The notes under the pieces: generated by a model
Told to the model about the DNA's origin: nothing
Databases searched by the model: none
The model's input: the letters and a program-made list of their open reading frames with translations, nothing else
Position numbers and translations under genes: made by a program
Shown: positions 1 to 6,851 of the stretch, one piece after another
How positions within the stretch are numbered: position 1 is the first letter of the stretch
How the letters are laid out: each line of letters starts with the position of its first letter
From: Acetothermia bacterium UBA7521
GTDB lineage: Bacteria > Bipolaricaulota > Bipolaricaulia > Bipolaricaulales > Bipolaricaulaceae
Direction of reading: 5' to 3'
Assembly (NCBI GenBank): GCA_002479455.1
Contig: DLNB01000030.1
Location: forward strand, 1-18,449
DNA length: 18,449 bases

Positions 1-986
1 GCCAACGCCTCCACCTCTGCCCGCAGGAGATCTACCACCTGCGGGAGCTTCCGTTCCTCGGTGGCCGCGTAGATTGCGAGAGCCCCTGCGTCGGAGTAGT
101 AAGACGTCATGGAGAACACGGCGTAGACGAGCCCCAGTTCCTCCCGCACGCGCTGGAACAGCCGCGAGCTGACCCCGCCCCCGAGAAGGGAGTTCAGCAC
201 CTCGATCCCATACCGATCAGGAGAACCGATGGGGACGGTGGGGAACCCCACGGCGAGGTGAACCTGCTGGATGTCTCGCTCGGCGAGCCCGACCCCGGTG
301 CCCGGCTCAGGCGGCGTCCACGGACGCATGCCGTTCGGTTGAGAGTTCGTTCCGAACCGTGTGGCCAGGGCGAGGAGCTGTTCGGGGATCACGTTCCCGC
401 AGGCAACAAGGGCCATTCGGGGGGACGTGTAGTGGTTCCGGAAGAACTTCCACAGGTCGTCGAGTTCGAGCCCGGCCACGGACGCCAGTCTTCCCACCAC
501 GGGCTGCCCGAGCGGATGCTCATCCGGCCACATCGTCTCGTGGAGGAGCTGGAACGCCACGTCCTCAGGGCTGTCCTCGACGGTCCGGATCTCTTCCTCG
601 ATGACCACCCGCTCCCGCGCCACATCTTCCTTGCCAATGCGCGGAGTGGTGACGAGTTCTTCGAGAATGGACAAGGCCGCAGGGAGGCCCTCCTCCAGGA
701 CCTCGGTGTAGTAGAAGGTGTATTCGTTTGCCGTGGCCGCATTGAGATGGCCGCCGAGGACGTCAATCGCTTGGGCGATCTCGGCTGCGGTATGGCGGGC
801 CGTGCCCTTGAACGTCATGTGCTCAAGGAAATGGGCCAGCCCTTCCTTGCCGGGGGGGTCATCGCGCCCCCCCGCCTTCACCCACAACCCGAGCGTCACC
901 GAGCGCAGGTGGGGCATCGGCTCCGTGATCACGGCCAAGCCCGACGCCGTATCCGCCCGGAAGCAGCCGGGGTAGATCTCGGTCAT
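1..986 (-). CDS. M16 family zinc metalloprotease (insulinase/processing-peptidase-like), C-terminus beyond window
   Basis: This is an open frame of about 328 codons that starts at ATG 984-986 and runs off the left edge, so only the N-terminal two thirds or so is visible. I translated it by hand. It has the inverted zinc motif HFLEH (His52, Glu55 as general base, His56) followed by MTFKGT, and the distal zinc-ligand Glu in the EEEIR segment near residue 131, about 75 residues later, which is the M16A spacing. Further on, LLGGGVSSRLFQRVREELGLVY (split across residues ~270-295) is the typical start of the second M16 domain. No signal peptide is evident, so the product is probably cytoplasmic. 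The start overlaps the pnp stop as ATGA, implying translational coupling. M16 proteases often sit after pnp in other bacteria. Substrate unknown. Confidence 0.93.
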   Translation of the reverse strand, partial: MTEIYPGCFRADTASGLAVITEPMPHLRSVTLGLWVKAGGRDDPPGKEGLAHFLEHMTFKGTARHTAAEIAQAIDVLGGHLNAATANEYTFYYTEVLEEGLPAALSILEELVTTPRIGKEDVARERVVIEEEIRTVEDSPEDVAFQLLHETMWPDEHPLGQPVVGRLASVAGLELDDLWKFFRNHYTSPRMALVACGNVIPEQLLALATRFGTNSQPNGMRPWTPPEPGTGVGLAERDIQQVHLAVGFPTVPIGSPDRYGIEVLNSLLGGGVSSRLFQRVREELGLVYAVFSMTSYYSDAGALAIYAATEERKLPQVVDLLRAEVEAL

Positions 987-3331
987 GCTCCTTGCTCGGA
1001 GGATCCGGCGGGGATCACCCGCCGCAGTTTGTATCGTCCTTGTTCCTCAATTTCCAAGATCTCGACGAGCATCCGGTCGCCTTTCTTCGCGACTTCGGCC
1101 GGTTCGCCCTGGGTCCCGAGCCGCGACTTGTGCACGAGCCCGCGCACGCCGGGAGCGATCTCCACGAACACCCCGTAGTCCACGACGTTCGTGACCTGGC
1201 CGGAGATGATGTCCCCCGCCTTGAGCTTGGGTTTCTCCTGTACCGCCTTGCAGCGGATCCGCCCGTTCTCGTCGGTCTCAATGACCTCGACCATGATCTC
1301 GTCGCCGATCTGAACCACGTCCTCGACCTTCTTCACGTACCCGTCGGACAGGTTCGAGATGTGAACGAGGCCGTCTACCCCCGGCCGCAGCTCGACGAAC
1401 GCCCCAAACGGGGCGATCCGCACGACCTTGGCGTGGAACGTCATTCCGACCTCGACCTCGGCGGTGAGCTCCTCGATTGCCTGTCGGGCGAGGGCCACCG
1501 CGTCCGCGGAGTCGCCGACGATCTTCACCGTCCCGTCGTCCTCGATGTCAATGTCCGTGCCTGTGTCCTCTTGGAGTTTTCGGATGACACGGCCCCCCGG
1601 GCCGATGATCGCCCCGATTTTCTCTGGGTTGATCTTCACCACGTCGAGGCATGGGGCGTAGGGCGAGAGCGACGGGCGAGGTTTGGGGAGAGCGGCGTCC
1701 ATCTGGTCAAGGATCGTCAGGCGTGCCCGGCGTGCTTGGGCGATCGCCTGTTTCATCAGGTCCGGGGTGATGCCCCCGGTCTTGACGTCAAGTTGAAACG
1801 CGGTGACCCCGTCTCGGGTCCCGGCGACCTTGAAGTCCATGTCCCCGTAGTGGTCCTCCAGGCCGAGGATGTCGGTGAGGATAACGTGCTTGCCCGACGC
1901 CTCGTCGCCGACGAGCCCCATCGCCACGCCGGCCACCGGCCGCTTGAGGGGGACCCCGGCGTCCATCATCGCGAGGCTCCCCGAGCAGACGGAGGCCATG
2001 GACGACGATCCGTTCGACTCCGTGATCTCCGACACGACGCGGATGATGTAGGGGAACTCGTCGTCGGACGGGAGGACGGCGAGCAGCGCTCCCTCGGCGA
2101 GTCGACCATGTCCGATGGATCGCCGGGACGGGCCGCCCATGCGCCCGGACTCCCCGGTGGCGTAGGGCGGGAAGTTGTAGTGGAGCATGAACCGCTTCAG
2201 GCCATCCTCCATCATCAGATCAACGATCTGGGCATCGCGCCGCGTCGCGCCGAGCGTGCACGTCCCGAGGGATTGGGTCTCCCCACGGGTGAACAACGAC
2301 GACCCGTGAACCCGGGGCAAGAGGCCCACCTGAATCTGGATCGGGCGGAGCTCGTCCGGCCGTCGGCCATCCATTCGCTCCCCACGCTCCAAGATGGAAC
2401 CCCGTGCGAACTCTCGGTACACGTCGTCGAACAGAACCTTGGCGAGCGCGGCAGCAGCGGTCCGCTTCTCCTCTGGGTGGCCGTTCGCCACGGTTGCAGC
2501 GGTCTCGGTCGCCAGGGTCTGAGCCAGCTTCTCCCGAGCCAGTTTGTTTGAAGCGGCCTTGAGCTCGGGAAGGCGAGCCCACACGAGTTCCTTGACCTTC
2601 TCCCGCACGGCCAGTGCCTCCGCAGTGGGGGGCTTTGCCGCTCGCTTGGTGACGGCGTGCTGGGCGGCAAACTCCTCCTGGAACGCAATCAAGCCTTGGA
2701 TCACCTTGTGGGCGGATTCAATCGCTTCCACAACGCGATCGTCGGCGACCTCCCGCATGTGGCCCTCGACCATCGTCACCGTGGATCGAGTTCCCGCAAC
2801 GACGATGTCCATCCGGCCTGTCTCCAGAGCTTCGTCGCTCGGATGGGGCACGATCTGGTCTTCGTCCATCCCCAGGCGCACGGCGGCCACGGGCCCCTCG
2901 AACGGGGCTGGGGAAATGGTGAGCGCGGCCGATGCACCGAGCAGGGCCACCACGTCCGGCGGGGCATCGCGCTCGGCGGAGAGCACGGTGGCCACGATGT
3001 GGACCTCCTCACTGTACCCGTCCGGGAACAGCGGGCGGATGGGGCGGTCGATCAACCGTGCGGAGAGAACGGCATCGTCGGACGGTCGCCCCTCGCGTTT
3101 GAAGAACCCGCCGGGGATCTTTCCCCCGGCGTAGAACCGCTCCTCGAAGTCTACCCGCAGCGGGAAGTAGTCAAGCTCGCGGTCAGCTGGCTGACACACG
3201 ACGGTGACGAGGATCTTCGTGTCACCCCACGTCGCCAGGACCGCGGCATCGGCCTGCCGCGCGATAACCCCGCTCTCGAGGCGGAGCGTCTTTCCAGCTA
3301 GTGTCGTTTCAAGTTCTGGCATTCCCCTCAC
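983..3331 (-). CDS. pnp: Polyribonucleotide nucleotidyltransferase (PNPase) with two C-terminal S1 domains
   Basis: Phosphorolytic 3'-5' exoribonuclease of mRNA decay (RNA + Pi to NDPs), normally a homotrimer. Two RNase PH-like cores span about residues 5-225 and 320-550, joined by a helical linker. The active-site segment EDHYGDMDFKVAGT keeps Asp493, Asp499 and Lys501, equivalent to E. coli Asp486, Asp492 and Lys494; SNGSSSMASVCSGSLAMMDAG is the phosphate/active-site loop region. A KH domain (about 560-623, GPGG loop at 577-580) is followed by one S1 domain (about 627-697) and, unusually, a second S1 domain (about 704-773, with DYGVFVEIAPGVRGLVHKS). At 782 codons it is about 70 residues longer than E. 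coli PNPase, and the second S1 accounts for this. Start is either GTG 3329-3331, overlapping the rpsO stop (GTGA), or ATG 3320-3322 (MPELETT), three codons later; I cannot decide. Confidence 0.97.
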   Translation of the reverse strand: MRGMPELETTLAGKTLRLESGVIARQADAAVLATWGDTKILVTVVCQPADRELDYFPLRVDFEERFYAGGKIPGGFFKREGRPSDDAVLSARLIDRPIRPLFPDGYSEEVHIVATVLSAERDAPPDVVALLGASAALTISPAPFEGPVAAVRLGMDEDQIVPHPSDEALETGRMDIVVAGTRSTVTMVEGHMREVADDRVVEAIESAHKVIQGLIAFQEEFAAQHAVTKRAAKPPTAEALAVREKVKELVWARLPELKAASNKLAREKLAQTLATETAATVANGHPEEKRTAAAALAKVLFDDVYREFARGSILERGERMDGRRPDELRPIQIQVGLLPRVHGSSLFTRGETQSLGTCTLGATRRDAQIVDLMMEDGLKRFMLHYNFPPYATGESGRMGGPSRRSIGHGRLAEGALLAVLPSDDEFPYIIRVVSEITESNGSSSMASVCSGSLAMMDAGVPLKRPVAGVAMGLVGDEASGKHVILTDILGLEDHYGDMDFKVAGTRDGVTAFQLDVKTGGITPDLMKQAIAQARRARLTILDQMDAALPKPRPSLSPYAPCLDVVKINPEKIGAIIGPGGRVIRKLQEDTGTDIDIEDDGTVKIVGDSADAVALARQAIEELTAEVEVGMTFHAKVVRIAPFGAFVELRPGVDGLVHISNLSDGYVKKVEDVVQIGDEIMVEVIETDENGRIRCKAVQEKPKLKAGDIISGQVTNVVDYGVFVEIAPGVRGLVHKSRLGTQGEPAEVAKKGDRMLVEILEIEEQGRYKLRRVIPAGSSEQGA

Positions 3332-3600
3332 ACACCTCTGATGTTCAGTTCCTGGATGATCTGCTGATACCGGCGAGGGTCCGTCCGGCGCAGGTACTGC
3401 AACAGCCGCCGTCGCTGGCCCACGATCTTATGCAGCCCACGGCGGGTGTGAAAGTCCTTGCGATGGGTCTGCAAGTGCTCGGTGAGCTGGTTGATCCGCC
3501 CTGTCAGGAGAGCCGTCTGCACCTCAGCTGAACCGGTATCCGATGGATTCTTCGCGAACTTCTGGATGTACTCCTGTTTCGCCTGCTTTGATAGCGCCAC
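3328..3600 (-). CDS. rpsO: 30S ribosomal protein S15
   Basis: Primary 16S rRNA-binding protein of the small-subunit central domain. I start it at GTG 3598-3600, giving 90 residues (valSer-type start VALSKQAKQEYIQ), which matches the usual 89 residues of S15 and is preceded by GGAGG at 3607-3611 with 6-nt spacing; the frame stays open nine codons further upstream but those residues have no S15 counterpart. Recognisable signatures are the SDTGSAEVQ segment, INQLTEHLQTHRKDFHTRRGL (positions ~33-53) and the basic GQRRRLLQYLRRTDPRRY stretch that contacts rRNA. It lies directly upstream of pnp, the order found in E. coli and many other bacteria. S15 often represses its own translation; a small hairpin upstream of the RBS could serve that, but this is speculation. 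Confidence 0.97.
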   Translation of the reverse strand: MALSKQAKQEYIQKFAKNPSDTGSAEVQTALLTGRINQLTEHLQTHRKDFHTRRGLHKIVGQRRRLLQYLRRTDPRRYQQIIQELNIRGV

Positions 3601-3606
3601 ATTCCA

Positions 3607-3611
3607 CCTCC
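3607..3611 (-). promoter_or_regulatory. Ribosome binding site of rpsO
   Basis: Reading the minus strand, GGAGG lies 6 nt before GTG 3598-3600. This strong match fixes the rpsO start at the GTG rather than at the upstream in-frame ATG at 3627. Confidence 0.8.
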
Positions 3612-3621
3612 AATCGCCCGA

Positions 3622-3644
3622 TCTCACGCTGGCGTGGCCTGAGA
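3622..3644 (-). promoter_or_regulatory. Possible hairpin upstream of the rpsO RBS
   Basis: The 53-nt gap between the amidohydrolase stop and the rpsO GTG holds an imperfect inverted repeat: outer arms TCTCA/TGAGA (5 bp) enclosing GGC/GCC (3 bp) with a 4-nt bulge. It sits about 10 nt upstream of the Shine-Dalgarno sequence. S15 mRNA leaders in several phyla form structures bound by S15 itself. The stem here is short and does not visibly match a known S15 leader, so the assignment is tentative. Confidence 0.25.
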
Positions 3645-3653
3645 AGGGTTCAG

Positions 3654-4940
3654 TTAACGGAATCGACGGGACAGCTGCCGACAGCGCCCTCGAATCTCCT
3701 CCACATCCAAGGTCAGGAACTCCCCTTCCACAAGAAGCGGCCGCCCGTCCACGAACACCGCCTCCACGTCGGAGCCCTGCCCTGCGTAGACGAGATCCAC
3801 GAGCGGGTCGTAACCCGGACAGAAATGGAGCCCCCGCATGCTGATCAGCACACCATCTGCCCGTCGTCCAGGCTCAATTGTACCCAGTTCCTTCCCCAGG
3901 CCAAGGGCAGTGGCTCCCCGAGCGGTCGCGCAGCGGAGGGTCTCGGCCGCAGAGAGCGCTTCCGGCCTGCCGGCCCGGACCTTGGCGAGGAGGGACGCGA
4001 TCCGCATCTCCTCGATCAGGTTCAGGTCCCCTGCTGACGCCGCCCCGTCTGTGCCCAGGGCGACGTTGACCCCGCCGTCGAGCATCTCCTGGACTGGGGC
4101 GATTCCGCAGGCGAGTTTGAGGTTCGACGTTGGACAGTGCACAGAGGTCGCCCCGTGGGCGGCGAGAATCTCGATGTCCTTCTCCCCGATATGCACACAG
4201 TGGGCAGCGATCACGGGGACGGAAAACACGCCCAGTTCTTCCAACCATTCGGTCGGTGATTTCTTCTGCTCCGCTCGGATCTGCTCGACCTCGGTAGCGG
4301 TCTCGGCGAGATGGGTGTGGATCGGCACATGGGCCTCGCGGGCGAGTTCAGCGATGCGGTGCCACACCTCGGGAAGACAGGTGGTGGGGGAATGGGGGGC
4401 GAGCGCGGTGCGGATTCGCCCTTCTGCTGTTCCATCCCACTCTCGGACGAACCTTTCCGCCTCCTGGATCTCGGGCCCGATCTGGTGGGGGGTTGGGGCG
4501 ATGATCCCGTAGGAAAGGAGAGCGCGCAGACCAGCTTCCTCTACAGCCTGTGCCACCTCGTCCATGAAGAAGTACATGTCGACAAGGGCCGTGGTTCCGC
4601 AACCGATCATCTCCGCCAGGCCGAGAAGGGATCCCCAGTACACGTCCTTCGCTGTGAGCTTCTTCTCTCGAGGCCAGATCTCCTCGCCGAGCCACCGATC
4701 AAGGGAGAGGTCCGGGGCCAGCCCACGGAAGAGGGTCATCGCAAGGTGGGTGTGGGCGTTCACGAGCCCCGGGACGAGGAGGCATCCTTCGCCGTTCACC
4801 ACTCGGTCGAACTCGCCATCGACGCCTCCACGGGAGACGATCGCTTCGTAGCGACGCCCCTCGATCACCACGTCGGCATGGGGAACGACGCCGCCCCCCG
4901 GCCGTTGGATCACCGTCGGACCGCGGATGAGAATGCGCAT
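3654..4940 (-). CDS. mtaD: 5'-methylthioadenosine/S-adenosylhomocysteine deaminase-type amidohydrolase
   Basis: Amidohydrolase-superfamily deaminase, 428 residues from ATG 4938-4940. The metal and catalytic set of the MTA/SAH deaminases (TM0936-like, TrzA/AtzA branch) is complete: NAHTH (His63, His65), APHSPTT (His183), HTHLAET (metal His210, Glu213), AAHCVH (His247) and the metal Asp298 in GTDGAAS. The C-terminal segment returns to the small beta-sandwich (GRRADGVLISMRG). The family converts S-adenosylhomocysteine, methylthioadenosine or adenosine to the inosine form with release of ammonia, feeding SAM-cycle salvage; exact substrate cannot be told from sequence. The frame continues nine codons further upstream to a GTG at 4967, but that stretch covers the likely -10 box and lacks an RBS. 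It is first gene of the leftward block, 53 nt before rpsO. Confidence 0.87.
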   Translation of the reverse strand: MRILIRGPTVIQRPGGGVVPHADVVIEGRRYEAIVSRGGVDGEFDRVVNGEGCLLVPGLVNAHTHLAMTLFRGLAPDLSLDRWLGEEIWPREKKLTAKDVYWGSLLGLAEMIGCGTTALVDMYFFMDEVAQAVEEAGLRALLSYGIIAPTPHQIGPEIQEAERFVREWDGTAEGRIRTALAPHSPTTCLPEVWHRIAELAREAHVPIHTHLAETATEVEQIRAEQKKSPTEWLEELGVFSVPVIAAHCVHIGEKDIEILAAHGATSVHCPTSNLKLACGIAPVQEMLDGGVNVALGTDGAASAGDLNLIEEMRIASLLAKVRAGRPEALSAAETLRCATARGATALGLGKELGTIEPGRRADGVLISMRGLHFCPGYDPLVDLVYAGQGSDVEAVFVDGRPLLVEGEFLTLDVEEIRGRCRQLSRRFR

Positions 4941-4946
4941 AAACGC

Positions 4947-4952
4947 AGTATA
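4947..4952 (-). promoter_or_regulatory. Candidate -10 element driving the leftward block
   Basis: On the minus strand TATACT ends 6 nt before the mtaD ATG (4940), so transcription would be expected to start at or next to the A of the start codon, giving a leaderless mRNA. No Shine-Dalgarno sequence precedes that ATG, which fits. The -35 is weak: TTGGCC (4972-4977) with a long 19-bp spacer is the best I see. Confidence 0.4.
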
Positions 4953-4984
4953 CGGACCGGAGAACACCCGTGGCCAATCCGGGC

Positions 4985-4990
4985 TATGAT
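4985..4990 (+). promoter_or_regulatory. Candidate -10 element driving the rightward block
   Basis: TATGAT (one mismatch to TATAAT) lies 9 nt before the yraN ATG at 5000, so the predicted start point is about 3 nt upstream of the codon, too short for a normal RBS. The -35 is poor (AGAACA at 4961-4966, 18-bp spacer). It is back to back with the minus-strand candidate; the -35 regions would overlap. Confidence 0.4.
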
Positions 4991-4999
4991 CGGGTGAAG

Positions 5000-5347
5000 A
5001 TGGAAGGGAAAGAAGCGGAAGATGCCGCTTGTCGGCACCTGCAGACCCAGGGGATGCGGGTGGTCGCTCGCAACTGGCGCTGGCGCGGCGGCGAGGTGGA
5101 CATCGTCGCCCGCGATGGGCCGACCCTCGTGTTTGTGGAGGTCAAAGCTCGTTCTCGCGAGACGCACGGGACTGCCGAGGAGGCTGTTACCCCAGGGAAG
5201 CGGGATCGATTGTGGCGGACGGCGCTTGCCTTCATTGGGGGGGAGCCCGAGGTTCCGGTGCGATTCGACGTGGTTGCAGTGAGCCCCCACGGCGTACGTC
5301 ACATCCGTGACGCGTTCCGGGAGGAAGATGTTCGCTCAGGTCCTTAG
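5000..5347 (+). CDS. yraN: YraN/UPF0102 family endonuclease-fold protein
   Basis: Small cytoplasmic protein of 115 residues with a restriction-endonuclease-like fold. The motif GGEVDIVARDG...VFVEVKAR gives Glu32, Asp34, Glu47 and Lys49, the D/E-x(n)-ExK nuclease core; N-terminal MEGKEAEDAACRHLQTQGMRVVARNWR is the family's usual opening (split at ~residue 14). I choose ATG 5000 over the in-frame GTG at 4970 because homologues begin at GKxAE and because the upstream stretch contains a -10-like box. The family's cellular role is not well defined; a nuclease role is inferred from fold. Its last 20 nt overlap comM, a common partner of yraN. Confidence 0.85.
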   Translation: MEGKEAEDAACRHLQTQGMRVVARNWRWRGGEVDIVARDGPTLVFVEVKARSRETHGTAEEAVTPGKRDRLWRTALAFIGGEPEVPVRFDVVAVSPHGVRHIRDAFREEDVRSGP

Positions 5348-6851
5348 CGCTGCGCCGTACGGGATCGAGGCCCGACTGATCGAGGTCCAGTGCGATGTTG
5401 GGCCAGGGCTTCCCGGGTTCGCGATCGTTGGGCTTCCCGAGAAAGAGGTATCCGAAGCGCGGGAGCGGGTCCGCTCCGCGATCCGCAACGCCGGTTTGAC
5501 GTTTCCCCAGCTCCGCATCACGGCCAACCTCGCCCCGGCCGACCTCCGCAAGGAGGGCGCAGGGTTCGATCTCGCATTGGCTGTGGGTCTTCTCGTGGCT
5601 ACGGGTCAGCTAACCGCGGGACAGACCGCAGATACGGTGTTCCTTGGGGAATTGGCCTTGGATGGAGGGTTGCGGCCGGTACGGGGAGCTCTGGCGATGG
5701 CCCTTGCCGCGCGGGAGGAGGGGATCAAGCGGGCGGTCGTGGCATCCGCTTCTGCAGCAGAGGCAGCACTCGTGGATGGGTTGGCTGTGTACGCGGTGAC
5801 GACCCTCGGGGAGGCTGTGTTGTTCCTCCGCGGCGAGAGATCCGTCCCCTCGCTACCCCGGATCACTCCTGAGGACGAACCTGCGGATTGGATCGACCTC
5901 TCCCTCGTGCGGGGGCAGGAGCATGCCCGGAGGGCGCTGGAGATCGCGGCAGCCGGTGCGCACCACATGCTGATGATCGGCCCCCCCGGAGCAGGGAAGT
6001 CCCTCCTCTCCAAGTGCGTGCCGGGGATTCTCCCTTCTCTCTCGTTCGACGAGGCTCTGGCGGTGACGCGCGTCCACTCTGTGGCTGGAATGCTCACTCC
6101 GGACCGGCCGCTTCTCCGCCGACGTCCGTTCCGGTCTCCTCACCACACCGTGTCCTACGCGGGGATGGTCGGGGGGGGACATGGGATTCCCAGCCCTGGC
6201 GAGATCACCCTCGCTCACCACGGGGTGCTGTTCCTCGATGAGCTTCCGGAGTTCGACCGCAAGGTGCTGGAGGCGCTGCGCCAGCCCTTGGAGGAACGGC
6301 AGATCACGGTCGTGCGCGCGGGAAGCGCGGTGACGTTCCCGGCGTCGTTCATGCTTGTGGGGGCGATGAACCCCTGCCCATGCGGGCATCTTGGCGACCC
6401 GCTGCGACCCTGCCGGTGCCGGCCCCACGAAGTGGTGAGCTACCGAAAGCGTCTATCCGGGCCGTTTCTCGACCGAATGGACTTGTTCGTGCAGGTCCCT
6501 CGCCTCACGCGGGAGGAACTCCTTGCCGAGGGAGGGGGGGAGACCTCGGATGCGGTGCGGAAGCGGGTGAGAGAGGCCCGCCTGGTTCAGCAGCATCGGT
6601 TTGGGGGAGGGGTGAGGACCAACGCGGAAATCGGACCGCGGGATGCCCGCCGCTTCTGCCAGGTTGGTCCCGAGGCCAAGGCGCTTCTAGGTCGGGCTGT
6701 AGACCACTTCGCCCTCACGGGCCGAGGCTACATCCGGACGCTCAAGGTCGCGCTCACGATTGCGGATCTTGCCGGGTCCGCTACCATCGAACCCGAACAC
6801 GTGGCGGAAGCTTTGCAGTACCGTGCGTTTCCAGAGGAGGGAACAGCGTGA
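5328..6851 (+). CDS. comM: ComM/YifB family AAA+ ATPase (Mg-chelatase-like)
   Basis: 507 residues from ATG 5328 (GGAGG three bases upstream). The N-terminal domain (about 1-165) has the Lon-protease-like fold seen in YifB/ComM, with GLPGFAIVGLPEKEVSEARERV as signature. The AAA+ module follows: Walker A GPPGAGKS at 218-225, Walker B LFLDEL at 301-306, Arg383 in GPFLDRMDL as arginine-finger candidate. A Cys cluster at 350, 352, 362 and 364 (PCPCG...PCRC) may bind zinc. The C-terminal lid has RTLKVALTIADL. In naturally competent Vibrio and Haemophilus, ComM is a hexameric helicase that promotes branch migration during recombination; the same role here is inferred. Overlaps yraN by 20 nt and its stop overlaps the bamA start (GTGA). 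Confidence 0.94.
   Translation: MFAQVLSAAPYGIEARLIEVQCDVGPGLPGFAIVGLPEKEVSEARERVRSAIRNAGLTFPQLRITANLAPADLRKEGAGFDLALAVGLLVATGQLTAGQTADTVFLGELALDGGLRPVRGALAMALAAREEGIKRAVVASASAAEAALVDGLAVYAVTTLGEAVLFLRGERSVPSLPRITPEDEPADWIDLSLVRGQEHARRALEIAAAGAHHMLMIGPPGAGKSLLSKCVPGILPSLSFDEALAVTRVHSVAGMLTPDRPLLRRRPFRSPHHTVSYAGMVGGGHGIPSPGEITLAHHGVLFLDELPEFDRKVLEALRQPLEERQITVVRAGSAVTFPASFMLVGAMNPCPCGHLGDPLRPCRCRPHEVVSYRKRLSGPFLDRMDLFVQVPRLTREELLAEGGGETSDAVRKRVREARLVQQHRFGGGVRTNAEIGPRDARRFCQVGPEAKALLGRAVDHFALTGRGYIRTLKVALTIADLAGSATIEPEHVAEALQYRAFPEEGTA
6835..6841 (+). promoter_or_regulatory. Ribosome binding site of the BamA-family gene
   Basis: AGGAGGG lies 6 nt before GTG 6848-6850, inside the end of comM. 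It decides the start: the frame is open far upstream (to 6380), but only the GTG gives an N-terminal signal peptide and a proper RBS. Confidence 0.8.

Noticed and set aside
992..2551. 519-codon plus-strand open frame opposite pnp
   Set aside because: Antisense to a clear PNPase; composition is Asp/His/Arg/Val-rich with no recognisable domain, as expected for a shadow frame in GC-rich DNA.
4970..4999. GTG 4970 as the yraN start
   Set aside because: No RBS, adds residues not seen in the family, and covers the TATGAT box.
6171..6178. G8 tract in comM (and another at 12671-12678 in ftsW) as phase-variable slippage sites
   Set aside because: Both encode conserved glycine-containing stretches in frame, and such runs are frequent throughout this G-rich window; no evidence for switching.
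6380..6847. Upstream in-frame extension of the BamA gene
   Set aside because: Would overlap comM by 470 nt, lacks homology, and hides the signal peptide; GTG 6848 with AGGAGGG is the start.
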